Shown: positions 1 to 9,504, numbered from the stretch's first letter. The stretch: 64,000 nt of DNA from Nitrospiraceae bacterium (GCA_019637075.1 JAHBWI010000002.1:496001-560000); one strand, 5' to 3'. Program-made: numbers and translations. The notes: generated by a model not told the origin, from the sequence alone.

Positions 1-2
1 CT

Positions 3-785
3 GAGGAAACCACCGCCGCCGTCGCGGCCGCCCGCATGCGGGACCAACGGATCGGCTCGCTGCTGGTCGAGTCGCTCAATCGCCCGCAACGCGATTGCCG
101 GATCACCGGCATCGTGACCGAAACCGACCTCATCGTGAAGGTCATGGCGAAGGGACTCGACGCCTCGACGACCACGCTCGGACAGATCATGAGCAGCCCG
201 CTCCTCACCATCGCGGCGGATCGGCCCATGCTCGATAGCGGCCATCTGATGGACCAGCGTCACGTGCGCCACCTGGCGGTCACCGAAGGGAACGACATCG
301 TCGGCATCGTCTCGGTGCGGGACCTCGTTCGGCACTTCATGCAGGCCGACAGCGGCCCCGTGCAGGCACTCAACGACGTGTACCGCCCCTTGAGCATCCT
401 CATGCGCACGGACATCGCGACGATCGATACGCGCGATTCGCTGGCCTCGGCCATCGAGGTGATGGCGGCGCGCAAAATCGGTTCCGTGTTCGTGCGCGAA
501 GCGGGCGAGTTGGTCGGCATTCTGACCGAGACCGACATCGTGCGCCGGGCCATGGCGGAAAAGAACGATCCGAAGACCGTCACGGTCGGTTCCCTGCTGA
601 CCTATCCCCTGCTCGATATCGACGTGAACCGTTCCATCCGCGACGCCTGCGAAGTCATGACCAAACAGCAGGTGCGGCACCTGGCCGTGACGGATAAGCA
701 AAAGATCGTCGGCGTCATTTCGATTCGCGATCTGGTCAAGATGGCCGCCGCGCGCGACCGACCGGAATTTTTGCGGCGAAGCTAA
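3..785 (+). CDS. Four-CBS-domain protein, 5' end outside window
   Basis: The reading frame is open to the first base, and residues upstream of the first Met (EETTAAVAAAR) fit a CBS domain, so the true start lies before the window. Two CBS pairs are visible, each CBS unit ending in a motif of the type GI(V/L)(T/S)xxD(L/I)V: GIVTETDLI, GIVSVRDLV, GILTETDIV and GVISIRDLV. There is no membrane segment and no fused catalytic domain in the visible part. CBS pairs usually bind adenine nucleotides and regulate a partner protein; the partner here is unknown. The next gene, a cytochrome c, lies 57 bp downstream on the same strand. Confidence 0.9.
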   Translation, partial: EETTAAVAAARMRDQRIGSLLVESLNRPQRDCRITGIVTETDLIVKVMAKGLDASTTTLGQIMSSPLLTIAADRPMLDSGHLMDQRHVRHLAVTEGNDIVGIVSVRDLVRHFMQADSGPVQALNDVYRPLSILMRTDIATIDTRDSLASAIEVMAARKIGSVFVREAGELVGILTETDIVRRAMAEKNDPKTVTVGSLLTYPLLDIDVNRSIRDACEVMTKQQVRHLAVTDKQKIVGVISIRDLVKMAAARDRPEFLRRS

Positions 786-842
786 GGGGCCCGGAACAAG
801 CGACTGGGGTGCTGACACTCTCGCTGCCTCGATGGTGCAGCC

Positions 843-1625
843 ATGGCACGATCGGCCGGCCGATTCGCTCGTCTATCGATTCTCTCGCTGATCCTCTGTG
901 GGCCGACGCTCGCGGGGCCGACCGATGCCGGAGTCCCCGAGCAGAAGCCGCAGCTCGGGGCACAGGCAGAAGCGGGGCGAAACATCTTCAACGGGGTCGG
1001 GCGCTGCTCCACTTGCCATGGCCTGGACGCAGTCCACGACCAGCTTCCCTCCGATCTTTCTCCGAACCTGCGCAAAACCGTCGCGGCGATGAATCCCCCG
1101 CCTTCCGACCTTCGGAACCGGTCAAGGCTCACGCTCGCCACCGATAAGCAGCGCTTCGACGTGATCCGGCACGGCAGGCTCCGCACCGCCATGCACCCGA
1201 TTTCCGAGGCGGCCCTGTCCGACGAACAGATCCTGTCGCTCCTGGCCTACCTCGCCGCGCTCCGGCAGAATGGAACACACGAGGCGCCGACCAAGCCGGC
1301 CAGTGCGCCCGCCGGCGACATCGCATCCGGACAGCGCCTGTTCCACGAACTCGGCGGCTGCTACATCTGCCATGGGCTGGAAGGAAACCCTGCGAATCGA
1401 CCGAAGCTCTCCGACAAACTGCGCCAGGAACTCGCGCGACTGCAGCCGCCCCCCACCGACCTGCGCAATCTCGATCAGCTCAAGACCAGCGACGACCTGG
1501 AGCGATTCCGCAGCATCAAGTACGGCCACCCCGGCACGGCCATGTTCCCGAAGAAACTCTTGCGGGACGAGGACATCTGGGACCTGATCGCGTACATCGA
1601 TACGTTGCCCAACGCCAAACGCTGA
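843..1625 (+). CDS. Exported di-haem cytochrome c
   Basis: The protein has 260 residues. It starts with a signal peptide (basic start, then a hydrophobic stretch at about residues 11-25). Two CXXCH haem sites follow: C55-S-T-C-H59 and C173-Y-I-C-H177. Each haem domain ends with a TAM(H/F)P segment whose Met is a likely axial ligand (Met117 in the first). The two halves share the spacing and the PPPSDLRN/PPPTDLRN motif, so the gene looks like an internal duplication of a class I cytochrome c. The expected role is periplasmic electron transfer. The Shine-Dalgarno sequence before the ATG is weak, so the start is likely but not certain. Confidence 0.9.
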   Translation: MARSAGRFARLSILSLILCGPTLAGPTDAGVPEQKPQLGAQAEAGRNIFNGVGRCSTCHGLDAVHDQLPSDLSPNLRKTVAAMNPPPSDLRNRSRLTLATDKQRFDVIRHGRLRTAMHPISEAALSDEQILSLLAYLAALRQNGTHEAPTKPASAPAGDIASGQRLFHELGGCYICHGLEGNPANRPKLSDKLRQELARLQPPPTDLRNLDQLKTSDDLERFRSIKYGHPGTAMFPKKLLRDEDIWDLIAYIDTLPNAKR

Positions 1626-1652
1626 GGCACAGGAACGATGGGCACGGTCGTC

Positions 1653-2894
1653 TTACAGGGCAGGAGCTTTTCTCGGCGGGACGGTGGAGGTCCGGACGTG
1701 CTCGGGGCGAAACCCCAGGCCGATCAGCCTTGCGGGAATACGCTGAAGCCACGGGAACCGGGCCAGCAGCGTGAGCGCCAACGGCGGCACCAGCGGCGCC
1801 TGGTCATCGAGCACCCGTTTGATCACCCGATCCTGAACCGCAAGCTGCATCCGTTGAGTCATCCGCGTGGGCCAGCTCCGGCGTTGCTGCACAAGACGCA
1901 ACTCATCCGGCGAGAGACGATCTTCCCTGAGTGAATCCGACAAGAGATTGGCCGTCGCCACCGCATCTTGAATCGCCAGGTTGATGCCGACCCCGCCGAC
2001 GGGCGACATGGCATGGGCGGCATCGCCGATACAGAGCAGCCCCGCGCGCGACCATTCGCGCAGCCGATCGACCTGCACCGTGAGCAACTTGATCGGCTCC
2101 CACTCCCGGAGCTCTCCCACTCGGTCGTAGAGATACGGCGCCAACCGGACGACATCCGCGCGAAACGCCTCCATGCCCTTGGCTTCCAACTGCGCCCTGG
2201 TGCCTTTGGGGATAACGAAGCCGCATTGCCAATAGTCGCCCCGATTCAGCAGGATAAAAATGCGCCCCCGATCGAAACGGCCCACGGGATCGACGGGATC
2301 ACCGGTCTTCCGCGAGAGCCTGAACCAGAGCACGTCCATCGGCGCGCCGAATTCCTCTACTGAAAGCCCGGCTTTACTGCGCACGATCGAATGCCGGCCG
2401 TCGGCCCCCACGACCAGATCCGCCCAAACCACCAGCGAGCCTTCCGCAGTCATCGCGCGCAGACCCGCCACCCGTTCTCCATCGATGATCAGATCCGTCA
2501 CCTCGGCCTGCATCTTCAAGGCAAAGGTCGGATACCCCGCCGCCTCCCTCGCCAGGAACGACAGAAAATCCCACTGGGGAATAAAGGCGATGTAGCGGCA
2601 TTGCGTGGAGAGGGTGGAGAAGTCCGCCACCGTCAGGGCAAGATCGCCGAACCGGCCGGTGATGCGCGGAACCTTCTGATGCGGCAGGGCCAGAAATTTC
2701 TCGAGCAGCCCGAGCTCGTGCAGGATTTCGAGCGTGGAGGGGTGAATCGTGTCGCCGCGAAAGTCGCGCAGGAAATCGGCGTGCTTTTCCAGCACCAACA
2801 CGTTGACGCCCGCCCTCGCCAACAACAGGCCGAGCATCATCCCGGCCGGTCCGCCGCCCGCGATGCAACATTGCACCCTCAGCTTGTTCGACAT
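1653..2894 (-). CDS. FAD-dependent monooxygenase (PHBH/UbiH-like fold)
   Basis: A 413-residue flavoprotein. The N-terminus carries a dinucleotide-binding motif (GGGPAGMMLG) followed by an acidic residue at the end of beta-2 (VLEKHADF). A DLVVGADGRHS motif (the DG motif of aromatic hydroxylases) and a GDAAHAMSPVGG motif (FAD ribityl binding) follow. This is the signature set of group A flavin monooxygenases that hydroxylate aromatic or quinone-like substrates using NAD(P)H. The ATG at 2894 was chosen over the longer frame because AGGAGG lies about 10 bases upstream and the nucleotide-binding strand begins at once. The substrate is unknown. It converges with the cytochrome gene with only 27 bp between them. 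Confidence 0.88.
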   Translation of the reverse strand: MSNKLRVQCCIAGGGPAGMMLGLLLARAGVNVLVLEKHADFLRDFRGDTIHPSTLEILHELGLLEKFLALPHQKVPRITGRFGDLALTVADFSTLSTQCRYIAFIPQWDFLSFLAREAAGYPTFALKMQAEVTDLIIDGERVAGLRAMTAEGSLVVWADLVVGADGRHSIVRSKAGLSVEEFGAPMDVLWFRLSRKTGDPVDPVGRFDRGRIFILLNRGDYWQCGFVIPKGTRAQLEAKGMEAFRADVVRLAPYLYDRVGELREWEPIKLLTVQVDRLREWSRAGLLCIGDAAHAMSPVGGVGINLAIQDAVATANLLSDSLREDRLSPDELRLVQQRRSWPTRMTQRMQLAVQDRVIKRVLDDQAPLVPPLALTLLARFPWLQRIPARLIGLGFRPEHVRTSTVPPRKAPAL

Positions 2895-3053
2895 GGCCTT
2901 GCCGGCTCCTCCTGACCGTGAGCCTACCCGCCCATCGCATCCTGTACAAGGCCCCTTGATCGTAACATGAGGGCCCCTGTACCCTAAGCCGCCGATCCGG
3001 AGAGCCCCCGACATTGCCTTCCGGACATCGACACTTACCCGAGGAGGTCGTCC

Positions 3054-6000
3054 ATGGCCTCATGTCTGCGTCTTGCGCTCCTGCTGTTGGCGCTGATCTG
3101 CGCCGCCCGGCCTTCACCGGTCTCAGCAACCCTCGCTCCGAAAACTGCTCCCATCTATGTGGAAGGGTTGGATGCGCTCGCCGACGGCCGCTGGCCCGAG
3201 GCGGTGGGAGCCTTTTCACGCGCATTGGAGCAGACAGGGGACGATCCCGATATCGTGCTGGCCCGCGGAGTGGCCGAAACGCTGGCCGAAGATTTTCCCC
3301 GGGCATTGAAGGACTTGGAGCGCGCCAAACGCCTCGGCTCTCGCGGACGCGAACCGGAGCTCTGGACCTACGTCACCGAGGCCATGAGCGGCATCATTGC
3401 CGTGCCGGACCATGCGCTGGGGGGCGGTCCGAGAGGAGTGCCGTCCGGTCGCCCCGCAGTGGTGAGCATCCCCGGCCACATTGCCCAAGGCCAGGACGAC
3501 TACTCGACCGAGTATGGCTCCTTCATCATCTACCGCCTCGGCATGGAGTATCAGAAACATCGGCTGCCGGCGGACTACGGAGGCTCAGGGCATCCCGAAG
3601 GAACGAAAAGTCCGCAGATGCGGCAAGCCATGCGTGAAGCGGGCCGGCTGTTCGCCGAACGGCAATACCGCCGCCCCGAACTGAGCTCGATCAACGTCGC
3701 GCGCGCGAAGAAATCGGAAGGAACCGTCGCGGCAACGGGCAATCTCTCCCATATCGAGCGCGCCCTGGCGGCCAACCCCGGCGATCCCGACGCGCATCTC
3801 CAGGCAGCCAAGGCCTGGCTCGAGGCAGGCCGCCCCGCCAGCGCGAGGAAAGCATTCACGATCGCGCTCACGTTCAAGAGCGACCTGGCCGACGCCTACT
3901 TGGGGCGCGCCACCGCCGCGGCGAGACTGGGCGACGAGTCCAGGATGGAAGCGGACCTGGCCGTATACAAGAAGGGCGGCTGGCTTTCCACCAGATCCTC
4001 ACGCTCGGCGGTGGAAGACGAGCTGCGCAACTACAAGGCGAAAGGCTCGAGCGAGGCGCTCCTGCGGGAACTGCACGAGCAGGCGCAAGCGGGAAAACCG
4101 CTGGAGGTCTTGATTGAAACTGCGTCCCGCCTGCACCGCGTCGCGGGCGAGCAGCGGCGCCGTTATGACGAGCTCTACCAAGACCGCATTCGCGAGTTGG
4201 AAGACGCAGTCCGCGACAATCCCAAGCACCCGGACCGGCTGGTCGAGCTGGCCGGCTATCTCGTCTCCGAGTCGGACAATCGCGGCGAAAAGGTCGAACC
4301 TCGCCGGGAAATCCAGCCCTACCGGTTTCAGACTTCGCGCGAGCAGGAATTGCAACGGGCCATTCAACTCGCGGATCGAGCCTTGTCCCTCAACGCCAAA
4401 CACGTCGGCGCGATGATGCAGAAAGCCGTGGCCCTGACCGCGCTGAAGCAATACAACCAGGCCGATACCTTGGCCGACCAAGCCTTGAACCTGGCCGGGA
4501 ACAACGCCGACGCATTGCGGCTCTATGCGAAGTTTCGAGCCATGCGCGCGAACCAGATGTCGAGCGAGGCCTGGGGGCTGAGGCAAGAACGGTGCAGCAG
4601 TTCGTCGCACGAGGAAACCCGCAGCGACGGCGTCTATCGCGTCACCTCCACCACCTGTTACCCGCCGTCGCAAGCAGACCTGCAACGGGCCTCGCAACTG
4701 GAAGCGACCGCAACCGAACTGCGGCGGCGCGCCAGGTCTGCACTGGAAAAGGCCGCGGCGGTCACGAAGGGCACGGTCGACGGCGACATGATCCTGGCCG
4801 ACTTGGCGCTGTGGGACGGCAAGCCGGCCGAGGCGCAGGCCTATCTCGAACAGGCGGTCAAACGCGATCCGAAGTCTCTCGAAGCGCAGGATCGACTGGT
4901 CCAACATTACGCGCAGACCGGGCAGATGGAGAAGGCCGAGGAACAGCGAGTGATCGCCGCGAACCTGGTCCAGACCACCGCGGCACCGCTGCTTCGGCTG
5001 GCGTGGAACCGAACCGAGAAGACCGCCTGGCAGGGCGCCAAGAACTACCTCGCACGAGCGGGCGCGATCGACCCGGTGGATGCGCGCATCCCGGCTTATC
5101 TGGGAGTAGTCCATGAAGGCGACGACAAACCGAGCGACGCGGGGGCACAGTATCGGGTTGCACTTGCGCTGGAAGAGGCGCGCCTCAAGTTGGATGATCT
5201 GTCCGGTCAGAAGGGCGCCGACCCTGGCCGGGACGCCATGGAATTCGGTGCGGCCATCCAAGCGCGATTGCACCTTGCCAGGCTGACGGCAGCAGCCGGC
5301 AATCAGGCAGACGCGCTGGCCCACTATCAAGCGATCCTCGGCTACGAACGGCGTCTGGGCCGCGGCTTCGAGTCACGCCAAATGTTCACCGCGCTCTGGC
5401 CCGACCAGCAACCAGAGGGAGGAGCCCTGGTGCCGGTCCCCAAGAATGCGGCGACCTTGATTGCCGAGGCTCATCTGCAGAGCGGAAAACTCCTGGCCGC
5501 GACGGGCAAACGGGAAGAAGCCATCGAACATCTCCGTAGCGCCGCCATGGCCGGACCGCTCAAGATGGCCGGCATGCCCAAGATCGGCAACGCCAAGGGC
5601 GATACGAATTACAGCGGCCTCGCCGGAGCCCCGGCGCAAGAAGCTCAAATTCTCCTGGCGAAAGAATTGATTGCGAAAGGCGATGTCGAAGGGGCGCGGG
5701 CCATGTTGTATGAGGCAGGCAACGGGGTGCCGGACCACCTGCGCAAGGAAATCAACGCGATCAACCAGGCGATGACTCGACTGCCTTCCACGCCGACCCC
5801 GGATCCCTATGCCAATCCGAAGGAAGAGCAGGACTATCTGGGACAGCTCCGTCAACAGCAAGAGGCGCACGCCCGCAGGCAAATGGAACGGAATGCAGAG
5901 CGGCAGGCACAGCGCGAACGGGATCTGGCTCGCCACACCCTGATGCGGCTTCCTCCGCTGGCGACCGTCGTGCCGAGCCTAGTGGGCCGATGGGAAATGG

Positions 6001-6284
6001 CTCCGGACAATCCATCCGCGTCGAAACGCACGCTCACGATCGGCCGCGACTCCACGTACAGCTTGGTCACGAATCCGGATGGCGCCACGATCCGGGGCAC
6101 GGCCTACCTGCAAGGCAATCCACGTGGACGCCGCAACAGGGAAGAGCCCTCGCAGGGCCAGATCATGCTGTACGACGAGGCATCGGGGCAGATCGGCTCG
6201 ATGGTCTACGAACTCAACGACGACGGCACCCTGCTCCTCACCGGCGCCAGCGGAACGAAGTATGTCACGCGGAGAATGCAGTGA
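3054..6284 (+). CDS. Large exported TPR-repeat protein
   Basis: 1076 residues. A signal peptide (MASCLRLALLLLALICAA) precedes a TPR-like block of about 25-110. A middle part has repeated helical pairs rich in Ala, Leu and Arg (residues about 225-300, 370-560 and 580-760), consistent with many tetratricopeptide repeats. A charged Gln/Arg segment lies at about 925-965. A small beta-rich C-terminal domain (residues about 980-1076) begins LVGRWEMAPD and looks like a lipocalin-type or META-like fold. GAGGAGG sits 7 bases before the ATG. The function is not known; TPR proteins of this kind usually scaffold complexes, here probably in the periplasm. Confidence 0.85.
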   Translation: MASCLRLALLLLALICAARPSPVSATLAPKTAPIYVEGLDALADGRWPEAVGAFSRALEQTGDDPDIVLARGVAETLAEDFPRALKDLERAKRLGSRGREPELWTYVTEAMSGIIAVPDHALGGGPRGVPSGRPAVVSIPGHIAQGQDDYSTEYGSFIIYRLGMEYQKHRLPADYGGSGHPEGTKSPQMRQAMREAGRLFAERQYRRPELSSINVARAKKSEGTVAATGNLSHIERALAANPGDPDAHLQAAKAWLEAGRPASARKAFTIALTFKSDLADAYLGRATAAARLGDESRMEADLAVYKKGGWLSTRSSRSAVEDELRNYKAKGSSEALLRELHEQAQAGKPLEVLIETASRLHRVAGEQRRRYDELYQDRIRELEDAVRDNPKHPDRLVELAGYLVSESDNRGEKVEPRREIQPYRFQTSREQELQRAIQLADRALSLNAKHVGAMMQKAVALTALKQYNQADTLADQALNLAGNNADALRLYAKFRAMRANQMSSEAWGLRQERCSSSSHEETRSDGVYRVTSTTCYPPSQADLQRASQLEATATELRRRARSALEKAAAVTKGTVDGDMILADLALWDGKPAEAQAYLEQAVKRDPKSLEAQDRLVQHYAQTGQMEKAEEQRVIAANLVQTTAAPLLRLAWNRTEKTAWQGAKNYLARAGAIDPVDARIPAYLGVVHEGDDKPSDAGAQYRVALALEEARLKLDDLSGQKGADPGRDAMEFGAAIQARLHLARLTAAAGNQADALAHYQAILGYERRLGRGFESRQMFTALWPDQQPEGGALVPVPKNAATLIAEAHLQSGKLLAATGKREEAIEHLRSAAMAGPLKMAGMPKIGNAKGDTNYSGLAGAPAQEAQILLAKELIAKGDVEGARAMLYEAGNGVPDHLRKEINAINQAMTRLPSTPTPDPYANPKEEQDYLGQLRQQQEAHARRQMERNAERQAQRERDLARHTLMRLPPLATVVPSLVGRWEMAPDNPSASKRTLTIGRDSTYSLVTNPDGATIRGTAYLQGNPRGRRNREEPSQGQIMLYDEASGQIGSMVYELNDDGTLLLTGASGTKYVTRRMQ

Positions 6285-6467
6285 CTGTCAGTGCCGAGGG
6301 AAAAATAACGGTACCTCGCACTGTTTCCTCTGTGTGGGCTGATTATCGGAAACGATACACGTTGTATCATCAGAGATAACCCGTCACCTTGTAACTTCCC
6401 GCAATTACCTGATTCTTCCACGCGAACATTCGCCACGTTACATCGCCGACACAAAATAACCTACGCT

Positions 6468-6482
6468 TGGCATTCTCCTTGC
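6468..6482 (+). promoter_or_regulatory. Candidate sigma-54 (-24/-12) promoter
   Basis: The sequence reads TGGCAT-TCTCC-TTGC, preceded by a further T (TTGGCAT). It matches the sigma-54 core TGGCAY-N5-TTGC with the exact spacing between the GG and GC doublets. Transcription would begin near 6494, about 50 bases before the ATG at 6546. A sigma-54 activator is encoded in this window at 25168-28308, but nothing shows it acts here. Confidence 0.5.
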
Positions 6483-6545
6483 CCTCTCAAATTTCGGCCG
6501 ACTCACTCGTTCATGTTGGACTTCGGCGTCGAGGAGGAACCAATC

Positions 6546-7349
6546 ATGGCCAAACTATTGATTGCATTCTTGGTGGTGTTGACGGCAGTGCTCATTGCCT
6601 ATTTTGGCTTAAGCAGTGTTGGATTGGACGTAAAGAGTGCCACCGAACTCGCCGGTATCTTTGGGGTTGCTGTGCCATGGGTTCATTCCTATATGGAAAA
6701 AAATTACAAAACCGGTTGGGCTTTCATACCGAAAGAGGTCGTGAGTCTCGAAGGCTTTGCACTGCCCTGGTATTGGATGATTATGTATGGCACGCTCATT
6801 GTCACATGTATCACGCAGTTCAGTGCCGGTTTGTCAGGATTGTTTCTTGCGTTCGGAAATATGAACGCTGGTTTGCCCGTTCCTCCACCCGAGCAAGTGC
6901 TCGCTCAGACAATGTTCGTGATGATTGCCATTGTGTATCCGTGTATGTTTCTGACCGGATCATGGGTAGGAACTAGAGCCGACAAATACGAAATATACAT
7001 TGTGCTCGGTATTGCCCTCATTTCGAATCTCGTCGGACATAGTCTTACGCTGTTGCTCATGTCTGAAGGGGATTTTGCGAGCCTCATCGGCGAGAAATCC
7101 TTGAGCAACTTCTCAGAAATGATCGGCCTTTCATCCGCCATCCTTGCGCTGTTGGGGTTGCTCGGATATTGGAGGGGACGCCGCAATCGGCTCGCCCGAT
7201 ATCTTCGCTACCTGCTAGGCATGATTGATGACGGCACAAAACGGGCCATCATCGACCTCGCTTATCAGGAGGCGAGAGGCGCTCGCCAACGCCCTTACCC
7301 GGTGCATCAAGTTCCGGTACGCGGTCAGGCGCAATTGGCGATGCAGTAA
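6546..7349 (+). CDS. Multi-spanning inner-membrane protein, unknown function
   Basis: 267 residues. Hydrophobic segments lie at about residues 4-21, 76-103, 122-143, 150-173 and 197-209, and a basic cytosolic-looking tail follows (YWRGRRNRLARYLRYL). I recognise no family. The ATG at 6546 is preceded by GAGGAGG at a good distance, better than the in-frame ATG at 6513. Base composition is clearly lower in GC (about half by eye) than in both neighbours, and the codon use is correspondingly different, which suggests recent acquisition. A sigma-54-like promoter lies about 65 bases upstream. Confidence 0.8.
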   Translation: MAKLLIAFLVVLTAVLIAYFGLSSVGLDVKSATELAGIFGVAVPWVHSYMEKNYKTGWAFIPKEVVSLEGFALPWYWMIMYGTLIVTCITQFSAGLSGLFLAFGNMNAGLPVPPPEQVLAQTMFVMIAIVYPCMFLTGSWVGTRADKYEIYIVLGIALISNLVGHSLTLLLMSEGDFASLIGEKSLSNFSEMIGLSSAILALLGLLGYWRGRRNRLARYLRYLLGMIDDGTKRAIIDLAYQEARGARQRPYPVHQVPVRGQAQLAMQ

Positions 7350-7690
7350 GCTCCTAGTAGACCGAGGTCCCTCAATGCGTATCCACGTGAGCGCCAAGTG
7401 CACTGACAGGATCTTCGCCGGCGCCGGCAGAACCAAATACGTCACTTGTCGGATGCCGCGAGGGGAGACTGCCGCGAGAGGGAATCGAGCGAGAATTGTG
7501 TAGAAGGGCGGCTCAACCAGGCTTTACAACACAGCGGTTCCTGTGACCATTTGCTCTGCCGCATCCAACAATGGCCGCGAACGGTGAGGATCGAATCACC
7601 TGTGGCACCCGACTGTAGCGGCATGAGCTACTGCCACACCGGAAAGATGGCGATGCCATCTCCCCGGTGTGACGACGATAGCTCGTTCCG
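7350..7690. other. Intergenic stretch with one palindrome
   Basis: Between the membrane protein gene and the convergent DUF1579 gene. No convincing coding frame is seen. The only clear structure is the palindrome at 7635-7671, listed separately. Confidence 0.6.
7635..7671 (-). terminator. Hairpin downstream of the DUF1579 gene
   Basis: Arms CACACCGG-aa-AGATGGC and GCCATCT-cc-CCGGTGTG around a GAT loop form a long stem interrupted by one A/C internal loop. It begins about 20 bases beyond the stop codon at 7691 on the minus strand. There is no U-tract, so it may stabilise the mRNA 3' end rather than terminate strongly. Confidence 0.5.
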
Positions 7691-8287
7691 TTACGGCTTC
7701 CTCGTGTAGGTGATCTCGAGCACCTTCGATTCCTTCTGCCCATGGTGCGTGCCGTACATCTCGAAGGTCTGGTTGTTGTCCGCGATCTTCCAGACCGCGC
7801 GATGATGCATCTGGCCTCCGCCCGGTTCCGGATGCGAGCCCTTCAGCGTGATGGTTTTGCCGTCGGCTCCGGCCGTGCCTTCCATAATAAAGAGGCCCGT
7901 GCCCATGCTGTCCATCCAGGCAGTGACATACTTCTTCTTCATGTTGTCGTAGCCATCGATCCCGATACCGGAGAAGGGCTGCCCCATCATCTGGCCCTGA
8001 TACTCCTGATAGATGAATCGGCCGTCCATCAGGGTCTTGATCTCGGCGGTTCCCTCCGATTCCATCGCGGGCTTGCCCGGCTCCATCCACTCCTTGGCTT
8101 TGGTCGTCCAACTGCCAGCCAGGCTTGCCAGCAATTTGTGCGGCTCGCCGGGCGTGGCCATCTGCTTCCACAGTTCCATCATCGCCTCCTTATCCATGGC
8201 CTTGCCGCCCTTCTTCTCCTTGGCCGTGGCGGGAGCCGCCATCAACAACGCACAGAGGCACAGGATCATGGCATATGAGCGTCGCAT
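7691..8287 (-). CDS. DUF1579 family exported protein
   Basis: 198 residues with a cleavable signal peptide (MRRSYAMILCLCALLMAAPATA). The mature part has the DUF1579 pattern: a helical start (HKLLASLAGSWTTKAKEW), then alternating beta strands with the motifs GxAEIKTLMDGRFIYQEYQG and GIGIDGYDNMKKKYVTAW, and a late RAVWKIADN. Family members look like small calycin or lipocalin-like beta proteins of unknown biochemical role. The ATG at 8287 was chosen because AAGGAGG lies 6 bases upstream and the signal peptide starts there; the longer frame lacks support. It follows the ECF42-type cluster on the same strand but is separated by 233 bp. Confidence 0.88.
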   Translation of the reverse strand: MRRSYAMILCLCALLMAAPATAKEKKGGKAMDKEAMMELWKQMATPGEPHKLLASLAGSWTTKAKEWMEPGKPAMESEGTAEIKTLMDGRFIYQEYQGQMMGQPFSGIGIDGYDNMKKKYVTAWMDSMGTGLFIMEGTAGADGKTITLKGSHPEPGGGQMHHRAVWKIADNNQTFEMYGTHHGQKESKVLEITYTRKP

Positions 8288-8520
8288 GGGAACCTCCTTC
8301 TCAGAAGCGGCAACCGGATCGGTCGCCGACGTGGTCAACGATAGCCGGTCGCATCGGCCGGCCTTCCTGCATCATGCACTTCGCGAAAATACCGCCAACA
8401 GTCCGGTTGCGAACCGTCGACAATCCTCCTTGGCCCCTGCCGGCAGCGCCGCTGTTCCTTCGAGCGGCCTCGTCATGCGCTCCCGGCCTCTTTCACAATC
8501 GATCACGACCGACTCATGCC

Positions 8521-9006
8521 TTAACGGCCGTCGAACGCCCGTCGAATCGCGTTCAAATCCGGCTTTCCCATGGACAGGATGGCCGCCATCACCCGTTCGG
8601 ACCGAGCCGAGTCCGGATCCCGAATCATCTCGTCCCAGCCCGGAACGATGATCTGCCATGACAGACCGTACTTATCCTTCAACCAGCCGCAGGGGCCCTC
8701 TTCTCCACCCTTAGACAGCGAGGCCCACATCTCGTCGATCTCCTGCTGCGTCTCGCATTTCACCATCAAGGACATCGCCTCGGTGAACTTGAAGATCGGG
8801 CCGCCGTTGAGGGCGAGATATTCCTGCCCCGCGATTTCGAACGCCACGGTCATCACAGACCCCTTCGGCCTGCCCGACGCCTGCGCGCCGGCCTCTCCAT
8901 ACCTGGTCACAGCGCCGAGCTTGCCGTCCTTGAACAGGGAGACATAAAACTTCGCCGCCTCTTCGGCTTGATCATCGAACCAGAGACAAGTGGCAATCTT
9001 TTGCAT
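8521..9006 (-). CDS. PhnB-like VOC-fold protein
   Basis: 161 residues of the PhnB / 3-demethylubiquinone-methyltransferase-like VOC family. It starts MQKIATCLWFDDQAEEAAKF, the usual first strand of the family. The segment EYLALNGGPIFKFTEAMSLMV is the centre of the fold, and GWLKDKYGLSWQIIVP near the end is diagnostic. Despite the name, members are not proven methyltransferases. The ATG at 9006 has GAGGAG upstream; a GTG at 9018 is possible but less likely. It is the last gene of the leftward ECF42-type cluster, separated from the MoaD-like gene by a palindromic repeat. Confidence 0.9.
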   Translation of the reverse strand: MQKIATCLWFDDQAEEAAKFYVSLFKDGKLGAVTRYGEAGAQASGRPKGSVMTVAFEIAGQEYLALNGGPIFKFTEAMSLMVKCETQQEIDEMWASLSKGGEEGPCGWLKDKYGLSWQIIVPGWDEMIRDPDSARSERVMAAILSMGKPDLNAIRRAFDGR

Positions 9007-9049
9007 GACACTCCTCACGCTATCTGCTGATTGTCCAGAATAGTAGGGC

Positions 9050-9133
9050 CAGGCTGCTCAAAATGGCTGTTCAGCAAGGCCGCAGGGAGAGTCGCGACTG
9101 AGAACGTAGCTGGCGGCCATTTTCAGCAGCCTG
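9050..9133 (-). repeat. Palindromic intergenic repeat, copy 1 (short form)
   Basis: Terminal arms CAGGCTGCTCAAAATGGC (9050-9067) and the inverse at 9116-9133 match at 17 of 18 positions. It lacks the central segment present in copy 2. Its right edge touches the stop codon of the MoaD-like gene at 9134. Confidence 0.85.
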
Positions 9134-9430
9134 TTACCCGCCGGCCATCGCGCCGACGACCAGCAACGGCTCCTGCCCCTGCGCCACGGCATCGGGCAAC
9201 GGCTTGTCGTCCGGCTCGTGGGAGAGATCCTGTTCACAGGCAAAGAACCGGATGAACGGCCGCCGCCGCTTGGTTGCATGGTCGCGGATGGTACCCCGCA
9301 GCATCGGAAACCGCGCCTCCAGCGCATCGAGCACCGACCGTTGCGTCACAGGCCCGACCATCTCCAGCGACAGCTCTCCCTCGACCCTCGCCAGCGTTCG
9401 CAAATGTTGCGGTAAAATCACGCGCACCAT
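9134..9430 (-). CDS. MoaD/ThiS-like beta-grasp protein
   Basis: 98 residues ending in Gly-Gly ([10 protein letters not shown]). It begins with a beta-strand ([13 protein letters not shown]) and has the spaced hydrophobic pattern [12 protein letters not shown] of ubiquitin-like sulfur carriers. A free C-terminal GG is the site that MoeB/ThiF-type enzymes adenylate and thiolate. No E1-like gene is visible in the window. Proteins of this kind are often encoded beside BNR-propeller proteins, as here (the next gene upstream). The Shine-Dalgarno sequence GGAG lies 8 bases before the ATG. Function as a sulfur carrier or protein tag is inference. Confidence 0.75.
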   Translation of the reverse strand: MVRVILPQHLRTLARVEGELSLEMVGPVTQRSVLDALEARFPMLRGTIRDHATKRRRPFIRFFACEQDLSHEPDDKPLPDAVAQGQEPLLVVGAMAGG

Positions 9431-9504
9431 GAAGTAGGCTCCAAACGTCGATCGTATCTCATTGGATCAGAAAGGTATCTCGTGAAGCGTCGCTCGAATT
9501 TCGC

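Noticed and set aside
3999-5330. A 443-residue minus-strand ORF opposite the TPR gene
   Set aside because: Antisense shadow of the TPR protein; no family or ribosome site.
8417-8422. TGTCGA (minus strand) before the DUF1579 gene as a second ECF42 promoter
   Set aside because: No CG(A/T)C at the proper distance.
8990-9008. Sigma-54-like TGGCAA...TTGC near the PhnB-like gene
   Set aside because: Spacer one base too short and it lies within the start of the coding region, on the wrong strand.
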